A stretch of 64,000 nt of DNA, taken from the NCBI GenBank assembly GCA_963804375.1, contig CAWDQE010000014.1, positions 1,736,001 through 1,800,000 on the forward strand, read 5' to 3'. A model generated the notes under the pieces. It was not told the origin of the DNA, ran no database searches, and was given only the letters and a program-made list of their open reading frames with translations. Positions 37,522-45,744 of the stretch are shown one piece after another. Origin of the DNA: JANXQG01 sp963804375. GTDB taxonomy: Bacteria; Planctomycetota; Planctomycetia; Pirellulales; Thermoguttaceae. How positions within the stretch are numbered: position 1 is the stretch's first letter; each line of letters opens with the position of its first letter. Both the position numbers and the translations under genes were made by a program.

Positions 37522-37758
37522 ATGAAAACGGCAACTGTCGTGACGCAAGCCGACGGTCAAATCGTTCGACTTCCATCCGATGTTCACTTGGCGGGTGACG
37601 AGGTGCTCGTAAGGCAAGTTGGACAGTCGGTAATCCTGGTCCCAAAACAAGCCGGTCCATGGCAATCGCTTCTCGATAGTCTCGGTCAGTTCTCGGACGA
37701 CTTCATGGAAGATCGTTGTCAGCCGCCGGACCAGAAACGAGAGGCGCTGCTGGAGTGA
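37522..37758 (+). CDS. VapB-like antitoxin
   Basis: 78 residues. The opening Thr-Ala-Thr-Val-Val-Thr-Gln-Ala-Asp-Gly-Gln-Ile-Val-Arg-Leu-Pro is the beta-strand DNA-binding part of AbrB/VapB-type antitoxins, and the tail is acidic (Asp-Asp-Phe-Met-Glu-Asp). It would bind and neutralise the VapC toxin encoded just downstream and repress its own promoter. The stop codon overlaps the GTG start of that gene. A GAGGAG-like element precedes the ATG. Confidence 0.8.
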   Translation: MKTATVVTQADGQIVRLPSDVHLAGDEVLVRQVGQSVILVPKQAGPWQSLLDSLGQFSDDFMEDRCQPPDQKREALLE

Positions 37759-38159
37759 AGTACCTGCTGGATACGAATATCTGCATTTTCGTCATCAAGA
37801 AGAAACCGGCTTTGGTGCTCCAGCGGTTTGTACAGCAGCCGGCTGACGAAGTGGGAATCTCGTCGGTTACGTTGGCCGAACTCCGTTACGGGGCCGACAA
37901 GAGCGCCGCTCCTGCCCGCAACCACGCCGCCTTGGATGGCTTCCTTGCGCCGATCTTGGTCGCTGATTTTGATTCACTGGCTGCGGACCGTTATGGGAAA
38001 GTGCGAACCTACGTGGAACAGCAGGGAACGCCGATTGGACCACTCGATACCATGATCGCAGCCCACGCCTTGAGCCTGGCGACAACGCTGGTGACGAACA
38101 ATACGTCTGAATTCTCTCGCGTGCCGGGACTTGTCTGGGAGGATTGGACGTTACCGTAG
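37755..38159 (+). CDS. vapC: VapC-type PIN-domain toxin
   Basis: 134 residues, normal for VapC. The PIN-domain acidic residues are visible: Leu-Leu-Asp-Thr-Asn-Ile (Asp6), Ser-Val-Thr-Leu-Ala-Glu-Leu-Arg-Tyr-Gly (Glu about 42), Leu-Asp-Thr-Met-Ile-Ala-Ala-His-Ala (Asp about 98) and a C-terminal Thr-Asn-Asn-Thr-Ser-Glu-Phe. VapC toxins are Mg-dependent RNases that commonly cut tRNA or rRNA. The GTG start overlaps the antitoxin stop, giving translational coupling. The pair is complete and probably functional. Confidence 0.85.
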   Translation: MKYLLDTNICIFVIKKKPALVLQRFVQQPADEVGISSVTLAELRYGADKSAAPARNHAALDGFLAPILVADFDSLAADRYGKVRTYVEQQGTPIGPLDTMIAAHALSLATTLVTNNTSEFSRVPGLVWEDWTLP

Positions 38160-38192
38160 TTCTTTCGCCAGCAGGTGGTGCGTGGCTGGACA

Positions 38193-39506
38193 TCACTCTC
38201 CCCGCAGCCGCGCCCGGATGGCCTTCAGTCTTTCACCCAATTCGCGTTCGAACCCCCGATCGACCGGGCGATAGTACTCGCGCTGGACGCCGAGATAATC
38301 CTGGGCGGCGACGCCGCCTTCGGCGTCGTGGGCATATTGGTAGTCTTGCCCTTGGCCCAGCCGCTTCGCGCCGGCATAGTGCGAGTCGCGCAAGTGAATC
38401 GGCACGGGCAGCAGGCGGCCTTCGCTGACGTCTTTGCGGGCCTCGCCGATGCCGACCGTCGCGGCGTTCGACTTCGGCGCGCAGGCCAGATAGGTCACGG
38501 CCTGCGCCAGCGTCAACTGGCATTCCGGCAGCCCGACCAGTTCGCAACCATGGGCGGCGGCCACGGCCAGCGGGAGCGCGGCGGGATCGGCATTGCCGAC
38601 GTCTTCGCTGGCGAGGATCACCAGCCGCCGGGCGAGAAAGCGGACGTCCTCGCCGCCTTCGAGCATCCGCGCCAGCCAATACAGGGCCGCGTCCGGATCG
38701 CTCCCTCGAATGCTCTTGATCAGCGCGCTGATGCTGTCGTAATGCGCATCGCCGTCCCGATCGTATTGAACCGCCTTTCGCTGTAACGATTCGGCGGCCA
38801 GGGAGCGGGTGAACTCCACCGGCCGCTCGGGAGTGGAGAGCACGCCGACTTCCAGGGCCGAGAGGGCCCGGCGGGCGTCGCCGTCGCTCGTTTCCGCGAG
38901 GAATTCCAGAGCATCCTCGTGCAATCGCACCTGGTACCGGCCCAGGCCGCGAAGCGTGTCGGCCGCGGCGCGGCGGAGCAGCGATTTGATGTCGTCGCCG
39001 GACAGCGGCTGGAACTGGAAGATGCGGCTGCGGCTGACCAAGGCGCTGTTGACCGTGAAGAAAGGGTTCTCGGTCGTCGCCCCCACAAGGATCACCTCGC
39101 CCTCCTCCACGCCCGGCAGGAGCACATCCTGCTGGGCCTTGTTGAAGCGATGGATCTCATCCACGAACAGCAGCGTCCGTTGGCCGGCGGCCGACAAGCG
39201 GTCGTGGGCGGCTAGGAGGATCTCGCGCAGCTCCTTCACCCCGCTGGCCACGGCGCTTACCTGCTGGAAGTGGCTGCGGCTCTCGCGGGCCAGCAGTCGG
39301 GCGAGCGTCGTCTTGCCGGTGCCCGGCGGCCCGTAGAAGATCACCGAGCCTAGCCGATCGGCCGCCAGCAGCCGTCGCAGCAGCTTGCCCTCGCCGAGAA
39401 AGTGCTGCTGGCCGACGAACTCGTCGAGCGTCGTGGGACGCATCCGCGCGGCCAAAGGCTGGGCGGCACGGCGGTTCTCTTCTTCAGGTGCGGCAAAAAG
39501 CGACAT
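38193..39506 (-). CDS. rarA: Replication-associated recombination protein RarA (MgsA)
   Basis: 437 residues, the full length of RarA, an AAA+ ATPase related to clamp loaders that acts at stalled replication forks. Walker A is Gly-Pro-Pro-Gly-Thr-Gly-Lys-Thr-Thr, Walker B is Leu-Phe-Val-Asp-Glu-Ile-His-Arg-Phe-Asn-Lys, and sensor 1 is Val-Gly-Ala-Thr-Thr-Glu-Asn-Pro. The C-terminal Lys-Ala-Val-Gln-Tyr-Asp-Arg-Asp-Gly-Asp-Ala-His-Tyr-Asp signature and tetramerisation domain are intact. The start is placed at the Met of Ser-Leu-Phe-Ala-Ala-Pro; a longer frame runs back into a repeat and is unlikely. It points away from the endonuclease III-like gene. Confidence 0.92.
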   Translation of the reverse strand: MSLFAAPEEENRRAAQPLAARMRPTTLDEFVGQQHFLGEGKLLRRLLAADRLGSVIFYGPPGTGKTTLARLLARESRSHFQQVSAVASGVKELREILLAAHDRLSAAGQRTLLFVDEIHRFNKAQQDVLLPGVEEGEVILVGATTENPFFTVNSALVSRSRIFQFQPLSGDDIKSLLRRAAADTLRGLGRYQVRLHEDALEFLAETSDGDARRALSALEVGVLSTPERPVEFTRSLAAESLQRKAVQYDRDGDAHYDSISALIKSIRGSDPDAALYWLARMLEGGEDVRFLARRLVILASEDVGNADPAALPLAVAAAHGCELVGLPECQLTLAQAVTYLACAPKSNAATVGIGEARKDVSEGRLLPVPIHLRDSHYAGAKRLGQGQDYQYAHDAEGGVAAQDYLGVQREYYRPVDRGFERELGERLKAIRARLRGE

Positions 39507-39528
39507 GGTAGTGACCAGGAAGGCGAGC

Positions 39529-39592
39529 TTAGTGCTTAGAACGTAGATCTTGGAAAAAGTGCTAAGCACCAAGCACTAAGTACTAACTCAAA
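39529..39592. repeat. Heptamer-type inverted repeat upstream of rarA
   Basis: GAGCTTAGTGCTTAG and CTAAGTACTAACTC-type halves form a hairpin from the same 7-base unit (CTTAGTG/CACTAAG) as the arrays at 926 and 4553. It lies just upstream of the rarA start. Confidence 0.7.
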
Positions 39593-39667
39593 CTGTAAAC
39601 GCCACTACCGGGCTTGCCCCGGTAGAGCGATGATTGGCCAGCTAGAACGCCGCCTTACAACCCCCTT

Positions 39668-39744
39668 CGCAGTTTCCGCCAACCGTCGCGTGGTGCCCGC
39701 CGCGCCGGGCGGTGGGCACCACGCGACGGTCGGCGGAAACTGCG
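39668..39744. repeat. Perfect long hairpin of 31-base arms
   Basis: The left arm (39668-39698) and the right arm (39714-39744) are reverse complements with one mismatch in 31 bases; key parts are CGCAGTTTCCGCC and GGCGGAAACTGCG. The loop is 15 GC-rich bases. No T-run and no coding sequence are present. It lies in the 316-base gap between rarA and the endonuclease III-like gene (39507-39822), whose other content is a small CCGG-rich hairpin near 39606-39625. Confidence 0.85.
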
Positions 39745-39822
39745 CAATACGCGGGGGATACGCGCGTTTTAGCTGATCAATCATCGTTCCACCGACACAG
39801 GGTCGGAGGGGACGTTTACCGT

Positions 39823-40506
39823 TTAAGTACTAAGTTCCTCGTCATTCCCCACTGGTCCTCCTTCGGGCAAAAGGGCTTTTAGCGGGCATGTCTCGCAGAG
39901 CGGTTTGCCTTTCTTGCAATAGTGTTTCCCCAGGCAGACCAGCAGCGCGTGGAACTCGTTGAACATCGGGGCGTCGGCCGGCAGGTGGTCGTGAAAATAC
40001 TCCTGGATCTGGTGATAATCCGACTCCAGATCGATCCATCCATGGCGGCTGAAAACGCGGTAGGTGTAGGCGTCGACCACGAAGGTGGGCTGTCCGCCGG
40101 CGTAGAGCAGGATCGAATCGGCCGTTTCCGGACCCACGCCGTGGATGCTCAGCAACTCCCGGCGGAGTTTATCGAGCGGCGTGTGGAACATGCCCTCGAT
40201 CGAACCGTCGTAACGTTTGACCAGGAATTGCAGCAGGCTCCGCAACCGCCGGGCCTTGACGCGATAGTAGCCGGCCGGCCGAATCAGTTCCTGCAGTTCC
40301 TCTTCGGGCACGGCGTACAGGGCGTGCGGGTCCAGCAATTCGGCCGCGCGCAGGTTGCCGATCGCCCGCTCGACGTTCTGCCAGTTCGTGTTCTGCACCA
40401 GGACCGCCCCCACCATGATTTCGAAGCAGGTATCGCCGGGCCACCATTTTTGCGGGCCAAAGGCCTCGAGCAACCGCTGGTAGACTTCTTGCAGAACGAC
40501 ACTCAT
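39823..40506 (-). CDS. Endonuclease III-like HhH-GPD protein
   Basis: 227 residues. The helix-hairpin-helix reads Leu-Leu-Ser-Ile-His-Gly-Val-Gly-Pro-Glu-Thr-Ala-Asp, followed by the catalytic Asp in Phe-Val-Val-Asp-Ala-Tyr-Thr. The Lys of bifunctional Nth (in Gly-Arg-Lys-Thr) is Glu here, so it is likely a monofunctional glycosylase-type member (COG2231-like). Of the C-x6-C-x2-C-x5-C iron-sulfur ligands, the first three are present (Cys-Lys...Cys-Glu-Thr-Cys) but the fourth is not at the expected place. It would remove damaged bases from DNA. The 506-residue frame is rejected: the extra N-terminus reads through the divergent neighbour. Confidence 0.8.
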   Translation of the reverse strand: MSVVLQEVYQRLLEAFGPQKWWPGDTCFEIMVGAVLVQNTNWQNVERAIGNLRAAELLDPHALYAVPEEELQELIRPAGYYRVKARRLRSLLQFLVKRYDGSIEGMFHTPLDKLRRELLSIHGVGPETADSILLYAGGQPTFVVDAYTYRVFSRHGWIDLESDYHQIQEYFHDHLPADAPMFNEFHALLVCLGKHYCKKGKPLCETCPLKALLPEGGPVGNDEELST

Positions 40507-40554
40507 GGTAGACTCTCGGGGAAATAGTGCAAGTATTGTATCACGGAAGCGAGC

Positions 40555-41391
40555 ATGGCAAAATGCGCGGATGATCAAGCCGATCCGGCGCCTGCCCCGA
40601 GCGTGGGAAGCGATTATTGGTCGCAGTCGCGACGGCCGCTGGCCAGCCTGATCCTCGCCGCACCGCTGCTGGCGATCTATGAGACGGGCCTGATCTGCCT
40701 CGGACCGCATGCGATGCGCAACGGGGCCGAGGCCTGGCTGCGACAAACGCTCGATCTGCTGGGCTTCAACGCCTATTTCCTCCTCCCCGTGCTCACGGTC
40801 GGCATCCTGCTGGGCTGGCACCACGTCTTGCGGCAACCCTGGCACGTTGCCCGCAGCGTGATCTACCGCATGGCCGGCGAGTGCCTCGGCCTGGCGGTGG
40901 GCCTCTGGCTTTCCTGGAAGTTCTACCGATTTTTCTTGCAGGCCATCACCCCTGCGCTTGGCTTGAGTGCCGGCGGGACCTGGGGATCGTTTTCGTGTTA
41001 CGTGGGGGAACTGGCCCTGGAAACGGGCCAACGCCATGAAACCGTCGCCAGTTTCTTGGGAACGATTTCCTGTTATCTGGGGGCGGGCATCTATGAAGAG
41101 TTGCTCTTTCGCCTGATCCTGCTGAGCCTGGGGATTGGACTGTTGGCCTGGATGCGGGCAGGCCGCGCGGCCAGCGTGATCGGCGGCATCGTACTGACGA
41201 GCCTGTTGTTTTCGGCCGCCCATTACATCGGTCCGTCGGGCGATCCGTTTCGCTGGTTGACGTTTCTGTTCCGTTTTCTGGCCGGCGTATTTTTTGCCGT
41301 GCTGTTCCGCTATCGGGGCTTTGGCATCGCCGTCGGCACGCACGCCTTCTATGACGTGCTCGTGGGTTTGTCGTCGATCGCCGACACGTAG
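40555..41391 (+). CDS. CPBP-family intramembrane metalloprotease
   Basis: 278 residues with about seven hydrophobic segments. The motif residues of CPBP/Rce1-like proteases are present: Tyr-Glu-Glu-Leu-Leu-Phe-Arg (about 181-187), Phe-Ser-Ala-Ala-His-Tyr (about 221) and a C-terminal Gly-Thr-His-Ala-Phe-Tyr-Asp (about 262-268). In bacteria these proteins serve in membrane protein processing, bacteriocin self-immunity or unknown roles. It is transcribed away from the endonuclease III-like gene from a 48-base shared intergenic region, which should hold both promoters. Confidence 0.8.
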   Translation: MAKCADDQADPAPAPSVGSDYWSQSRRPLASLILAAPLLAIYETGLICLGPHAMRNGAEAWLRQTLDLLGFNAYFLLPVLTVGILLGWHHVLRQPWHVARSVIYRMAGECLGLAVGLWLSWKFYRFFLQAITPALGLSAGGTWGSFSCYVGELALETGQRHETVASFLGTISCYLGAGIYEELLFRLILLSLGIGLLAWMRAGRAASVIGGIVLTSLLFSAAHYIGPSGDPFRWLTFLFRFLAGVFFAVLFRYRGFGIAVGTHAFYDVLVGLSSIADT

Positions 41392-41398
41392 GAGTGCT

Positions 41399-43263
41399 TT
41401 AGCGGTAATTCGTGCCCGCTGCCGTTCCGGCCTGCGACGCCAGCCGCTCCTCGACCGGCACGAACTCGTACATCTCGACCTGATCGATGTACTGCAACTC
41501 GCGCTCGTGCACGAAGAACGTCAAGGGATACTTTTCCCGTGCCACGAGGCGATACTTGGCGTTCATCGAGCGCAGCCAGGCTTTGAATCTGGCATCGTCC
41601 TGCTCCGTGGCCGCCGCGGGACGGAAGCGGGCGCAGCGCAAGGGACGGTCCTTGGATACATGATCCAGTTGCGGCGGCAGGCGATGGGCATGTCGATACG
41701 AGTAGATCCGCTGATTGCAGAAGTAGACCGACGCCAGTTCATCGCCGCCCGGCGCCGAGGAAACCGGTTCCTTGCAATCGGTGCTGACGCAAACCAACTC
41801 GGCGTCCAGTGCCTTGTCGGACCAGAACCAGCGGGCGAAATCGCGGTTTCGCTGCCAACAAGTTTCTTTATACGGCTTGAGGAAATCGCGAACCGCAGTG
41901 ATGCCTGCGACCGCCGTCAGCAGCACCAGGGCCGCGACCACCGGCACGGACGCTCGTAGTTCCGGCTTTAGCCGGCTTTGGTCGCTCCATTTCCGCCTGA
42001 AGGCGGGACTGCAAGCGATCACCGAGAGGAGGGCCGCCGCGCCATAGCCGGTCAGCAGACAAAGGATCGGCGCCATGTAGAGCATGACCCGCGAATGGCC
42101 CGCATAAGGATAACCGTGCAGCGCGGCGGCGGTGAAGTTCAGTGCCAGCGGCAAGGTGCACAGTGTGGCCAGCCAGAATCGCCGCCCGCGGACCAGCAGC
42201 ACCAGGGCCGCGAGCCAGCAGAGAGTCGTCAGCGAACTGGCTCCCCGCGCGCCGCCGGCCGGATAGGAAAACGCTTCGCTGGTATGGCTTTCCAAGAGGA
42301 ATAGGGCCATTTGCCTGGCCGAGTGCAACGGTGGAAACGCCTGTTCCCAGTTGGTTCGCATGTCCGGGCCGGCGGCCTCGAGCTGGGCACGGGCGGAAAC
42401 GAAGAACAACAGAGCCACCCCGCCCGCCGTGGCCGCATTCATTCCCAACCAGGCCAGCCATTGCCGCCGCGTGCCGCTGCGTACCAGCTCGATCGCCATG
42501 GCCAGGCTGACCGTTGGCACGACGAACATCGCCGGATAGGAAAGCAACACGGCCACCGGCATCGCCACGGCCAGCCCCCAGAGCCAGCGGGTCCTCTGGC
42601 GTTCCACTCGCCAGTGGGTCAACAACACCAGCAACACCAGGGTCACCAGCACGTCGGAGCCGTAGGGCTTGGCCTCGGCCGAATAGCGGACGAGCGGATA
42701 GGCGACGGCGAAAGTGCCGATCGCCATGAGCCGCGCGATGCCCTGCAGCAACTTGCCGGCCAGATGACGAAAAAGCAGCAGGCTGGCAATCGAGCCGCCG
42801 AAGGCATATAGCCTTAAGGAGTATTCCGAGAAACCGCAGATCGTGACCACGGTCTTCTGCACCCACAGGTAGAGCAGCGGCGAACCTGCCCATAGTCCAG
42901 TGCCCGCAGCAGGTCCAGGTAACCGCGATCGAGATAGTTGTGGGCGAGATAGCTTTCATCGGGCCAGAGCGGGAAGTCCAAGAGAAAGCGGACCAGGCGG
43001 ACCGCAATCCCCAGCCCGACAAAGGCCCAGGCGATCCACGCCAGACGATCGGCGCCAAACCACTGGGCGGCCGCCGGAAAGGGATCGAGCGGCGTGAACC
43101 CGTCGGCCGGATTGGGGGCCGCAGTTTGCTTCCCGCGAGACTGCGGGGCCTGCGGCGGCGCGCGCTCGGCCGCCGTTATATTTCCCGTATCCGTGTCCCA
43201 AGATTGATCGGCCGCACGCCGGTGCCTTCGTCCCATGACGCCCTCCATCCGCCCGGATAACAA
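41399..43263 (-). CDS. GT39-type membrane glycosyltransferase (one frameshift)
   Basis: About 620 residues when joined. The N-terminal part has a cytoplasmic tail, a membrane segment near Ile-Ala-Trp-Ala-Phe-Val-Gly-Leu, then Leu-Trp-Pro-Asp-Glu-Ser-Tyr-Leu, whose Asp-Glu is the catalytic-loop motif of ArnT/PMT-like (GT39) enzymes. The first frame fails after Leu-Asp-Tyr-Gly-Gln and the second (Gly-Ser-Pro-Leu-Leu-Tyr-Leu-Trp-Val-Gln-Lys) begins about 42885; one missing base, probably a G opposite the CC at 42885, joins them. Many membrane helices follow. It would move a sugar from a lipid carrier to a protein or lipid on the periplasmic side. Start uncertain: 43263 or the Met of 43236. Confidence 0.75.
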
Positions 43264-43911
43264 AAGTGTGAGGCGGATCGTAGCGAATTTGCCGGCTTAG
43301 GTCCAGAGGAGTCTGTAGCTTAGTGGTCAAACTCAGAAATAGTGTCAGGGTCGCGGACAGCATGCCTGTAGGGTGGGACCAGATCGCGGAGCGATCGCAG
43401 GCCCACCATCGCCGACTGGAAGGTACGTCATGGTGGGCCTGCGCCTGCTACGCAGTCTGGTCCCACCCTGGCCTGCGCAAAATCGGTCGTTTCTGCGGTT
43501 TACCGGAGTGGGTTTTGAGGATCGTTTCTGTTCCGCCACTCCGCATGGCGGATGCCCCGTCGCGTAGCGACGACTGACGGTAGCCGTGGGTTTTAACCCA
43601 CGGTCCACGGATCGCAGAGGACCCGTTTCGTCGCGTAGCGACGATTGAACGCGGTCGTGGGCGCTGGCGTGCCTTTCAGGCGTCGCTACGCGACGCGAGG
43701 AGTTTGCGCGGGTAGCCTACCGTGGGTTGAAACCCACGGCTACCGTCAATGGTCGCTACGCGACCGGAATACGGCATTTGCTGCCCCTTTAGCGCATGCT
43801 CGCCTAATCGCATCGTGGAACAAAACCGGCATAAGGTCCAGGGCGAGCATAATCCCGATTTCGCGCTGGCCAGTCCCACCCTACAGCCTTTAGGTCCAGA
43901 GGAGTCTGTAA
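43264..43911. repeat. REP cluster of several palindrome families
   Basis: No gene is supported in this 648-base gap. It holds a GTAGGGTGGGACCAG inverted repeat (43371-43474, same family as 20907), three copies of the palindrome GTCGCGTAGCGAC or its relative (43558, 43622, 43683), GTAGCCGTGGGTT and its complement AACCCACGGCTACC (43580-43744), and CAGTCCCACCCTACAG near the end. All are REP-like elements of a kind abundant in planctomycetes. Confidence 0.8.
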
Positions 43912-44799
43912 CTACTGGCTCGCCGACATCCCCGGCGGCGGACCGTAACGCAGGTTCGGATTGCCCAAATCGACCAGCGGCCAGCCGGGATAATTGGGCC
44001 TGCTCCACAGTTCGGCCGGATTGCCCTGCAACTGGTTGACTTGCACCGTGCCGAGATCGACGCGCATCGAGAACTGGGCCGCGGGGCACTCCACGCGCAC
44101 GGCCGTGGGAACATACAGTTTCGTCCGCGGATCGAGGCGATAATTCTCGACCACCGATCGTGCCCGCAAATTCCCTTGGGCATCGAAGATCTGCTGCTCC
44201 ATCACCCACGCGCTGACCGCGTCGATGATCAGGACCCGCATGTTCGCGCCGTCGGGCGTATTATAGACCGTGCGGATTTGAATCCGATGGTCCTTGTCCG
44301 GATAGGGACCGTAGTACGGCAGCGAGGGATCCAATACCACCGTGCCGAGGGCCTCGATCAGCCAGTTGGGGTCGATGGGGATCATCTGCCGCGCCCGGCT
44401 CGTGGCGAACTGGTCGTGGCGGCAGAAGTAGAGCGCCGGCGGCTGGCTGCGCTTGATCCAGAACCAGAAGAGCTGATCGTTGCTGCCCAGGTCGACCTCC
44501 GGCCCGAAGCCGTCGGCCTTGAGGCGGAAGTTGCGCTGTCGTTGGAAGGCGATGTGGGCCTTCAGCGTCGGATAGCCCGGTCCGCTGAGGGTGGCCGAAT
44601 TGCTGAACAGGCACTGGATTTGCGAATTGTTGTGGTTGACGGCCGCGATGACCTGTTCCAGTCCCGCGCCCGGCGGCAGGACCTGCGGCTGCGGTTCCGG
44701 CACCCAGCCCCATTGGCGCAGCCACGCGCAACCACCCTGGGCGACGAGCGTCGCCAGTGCCAGCGCCAACAGAAGATGTCGAGACCTGCTTCCGTGCAT
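43912..44799 (-). CDS. Putative outer-membrane lipoprotein
   Basis: 295 residues with a lipoprotein signal (Leu-Val-Ala-Gln-Gly-Gly-Cys at about 18-24). Beyond it, the sequence is beta-rich: Asn-Phe-Arg-Leu-Lys-Ala-Asp-Gly, Asp-Gln-Leu-Phe-Trp-Phe-Trp-Ile-Lys, Ala-Leu-Tyr-Phe-Cys and Val-Glu-Asn-Tyr-Arg-Leu-Asp-Pro-Arg, giving a LolA/LolB-like beta-barrel appearance. This suggests a role in lipoprotein or lipid transfer at the envelope, but the family is not certain. No operon partner is adjacent. Confidence 0.65.
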   Translation of the reverse strand: MHGSRSRHLLLALALATLVAQGGCAWLRQWGWVPEPQPQVLPPGAGLEQVIAAVNHNNSQIQCLFSNSATLSGPGYPTLKAHIAFQRQRNFRLKADGFGPEVDLGSNDQLFWFWIKRSQPPALYFCRHDQFATSRARQMIPIDPNWLIEALGTVVLDPSLPYYGPYPDKDHRIQIRTVYNTPDGANMRVLIIDAVSAWVMEQQIFDAQGNLRARSVVENYRLDPRTKLYVPTAVRVECPAAQFSMRVDLGTVQVNQLQGNPAELWSRPNYPGWPLVDLGNPNLRYGPPPGMSASQ

Positions 44800-44804
44800 A
44801 ATTC

Positions 44805-45030
44805 AAGGATGAAGGCGGAAGGATGAAGGCGGAAGGATGAAGGATGAATAGGGAAGCCTACCATCCTTCATCTTTCATCCTTCATCCCTCATCCTTCATC
44901 CCTCATCCTTCATCCCTCATCCCTCATCCTTCATCCCTCATCCTTCATCCCTCATCCTTCATCCCTCATCCTTCATCCTTCATCCCTCATCCCTCATCCT
45001 TCATCCTTCATCCTTCATCCTTCATCCTCC
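44805..45030. repeat. Heptanucleotide tandem repeat, CCTTCAT/CCCTCAT type
   Basis: About 25 copies with a 7-base period (ATCCTTC or ATCCCTC), preceded by six units of the complement (AAGGATG, AAGGCGG) from 44808 with a 17-base spacer. The whole forms a large hairpin, and the arrangement mirrors the heptamer arrays near 1 and 4.6 kb. It fills the gap between the lipoprotein and the next minus-strand gene. Confidence 0.9.
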
Positions 45031-45033
45031 CCC

Positions 45034-45510
45034 TCATCTTTCCAGCAACTTCGCCAACACCTGCTGGATCTCTTCCGCCCGTTGCGCTTCCGGCGCCACC
45101 GCGGGCACTTCGTACTGCGTATCGCGGCGCGGGCAGTAAAGCACCAGCCGTTCGTGCCCTGCTTCGTCGCGCTGCTCCTCTTCCATCCGCATCACGCGGC
45201 GGCGGACCAGGAGCAGGGCCAGCACGTAACGCATGTCCTGCTTGTCCGGCTGCCCGGCCAACTCATCGAAAAAGCTCAGCAACACGTCGTTCGGCGCCCA
45301 GTGGGCACGCCGGGCATGCTGGTCCGGCATCTGCGACTTCCACCAACCGACCGTACCCGCCGGCGGCCCCTGCCAGACCTGGACCGAATAATCGCACCGT
45401 TTCAACTCCGCGCCTTCGGCAATCAGCGCCGAATAGAATTCCTCGCCGGGCGCGAATTCCCGGCCTGTCACCGCACAGCATTTCGCCGATCGCCCGATTT
45501 CGTATTCCAT
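45034..45510 (-). CDS. Conserved hypothetical protein
   Basis: 158 residues. The first part (Met-Glu-Tyr-Glu-Ile-Gly-Arg-Ser-Ala-Lys-Cys-Cys-Ala-Val-Thr-Gly-Arg) carries two adjacent cysteines and a Gly-Glu-Glu-Phe-Tyr-Ser-Ala loop, and the end is Arg-Arg-rich and helical. It resembles small planctomycete proteins of unknown function. The downstream end touches the heptamer array. No name or fold can be assigned. Confidence 0.55.
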   Translation of the reverse strand: MEYEIGRSAKCCAVTGREFAPGEEFYSALIAEGAELKRCDYSVQVWQGPPAGTVGWWKSQMPDQHARRAHWAPNDVLLSFFDELAGQPDKQDMRYVLALLLVRRRVMRMEEEQRDEAGHERLVLYCPRRDTQYEVPAVAPEAQRAEEIQQVLAKLLER

Positions 45511-45553
45511 GGCGGGCCGAAGCCTACCCGAAACGCCCGTTTAACTCAAGGCG

Positions 45554-45592
45554 CATTTGGAGTGCAGCATGGTGCCCGTGCCGCACTCCAAA
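45554..45592. repeat. TTTGGAGTGC palindrome upstream of the leu leader
   Basis: TTTGGAGTGC at the left end pairs with GCACTCCAAA at the right end around GTGCCC-type bases. It directly precedes the promoter of the leucine leader. A TTTGGAGTGCGGC element of the same family follows the helicase gene. Confidence 0.75.
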
Positions 45593-45601
45593 GAAAAACC
45601 C

Positions 45602-45630
45602 TTGACCTTCCTTTCAATCTCGTGTAAGTT
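45602..45630 (+). promoter_or_regulatory. Candidate sigma-70 promoter of the leucine leader
   Basis: TTGACC at 45602-45607 is followed after 17 bases by TAAGTT at 45625-45630, a reasonable -35/-10 pair. Transcription would start near 45637, about 45 bases before the leader ATG. An alternative -10 (TAGATA at 45631) has a poorer spacing of 23 bases. Confidence 0.45.
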
Positions 45631-45681
45631 TAGATAAGAATCCTCGGCCACCGTGCCGAAAATCCGTAAAGAGCACCACCG

Positions 45682-45744
45682 ATGTCTACCCTAGCCTCCT
45701 TATTGCCGTTGTTATTGCTGGCCCTTGCCAGCCTCCGGTCTTAG
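45682..45744 (+). CDS. Leucine-rich leader peptide of leuA
   Basis: 20 residues with nine leucines, too short for normal gene finding: Met-Ser-Thr-Leu-Ala-Ser-Leu-Leu-Pro-Leu-Leu-Leu-Leu-Ala-Leu-Ala-Ser-Leu-Arg-Ser. Leucine codons are CTA, TTA, TTG, TTG, TTA, TTG, CTG, CTT and CTC. TTA, TTG and CTA are unusually frequent for a GC-rich genome, which is typical of attenuator leaders that sense charged tRNA. The stop codon (45742-45744) lies inside the upstream copy of the terminator arm. The ATG has only a weak AAAGAG element. The nearby leuA gene makes the identification much stronger. Confidence 0.7.
   Translation: MSTLASLLPLLLLALASLRS

Noticed and set aside
39823..41343. 506-residue extension of the endonuclease III-like gene
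   Set aside because: The extra 279 residues are antisense to the CPBP protease; the Met at 40506 fits the family start.
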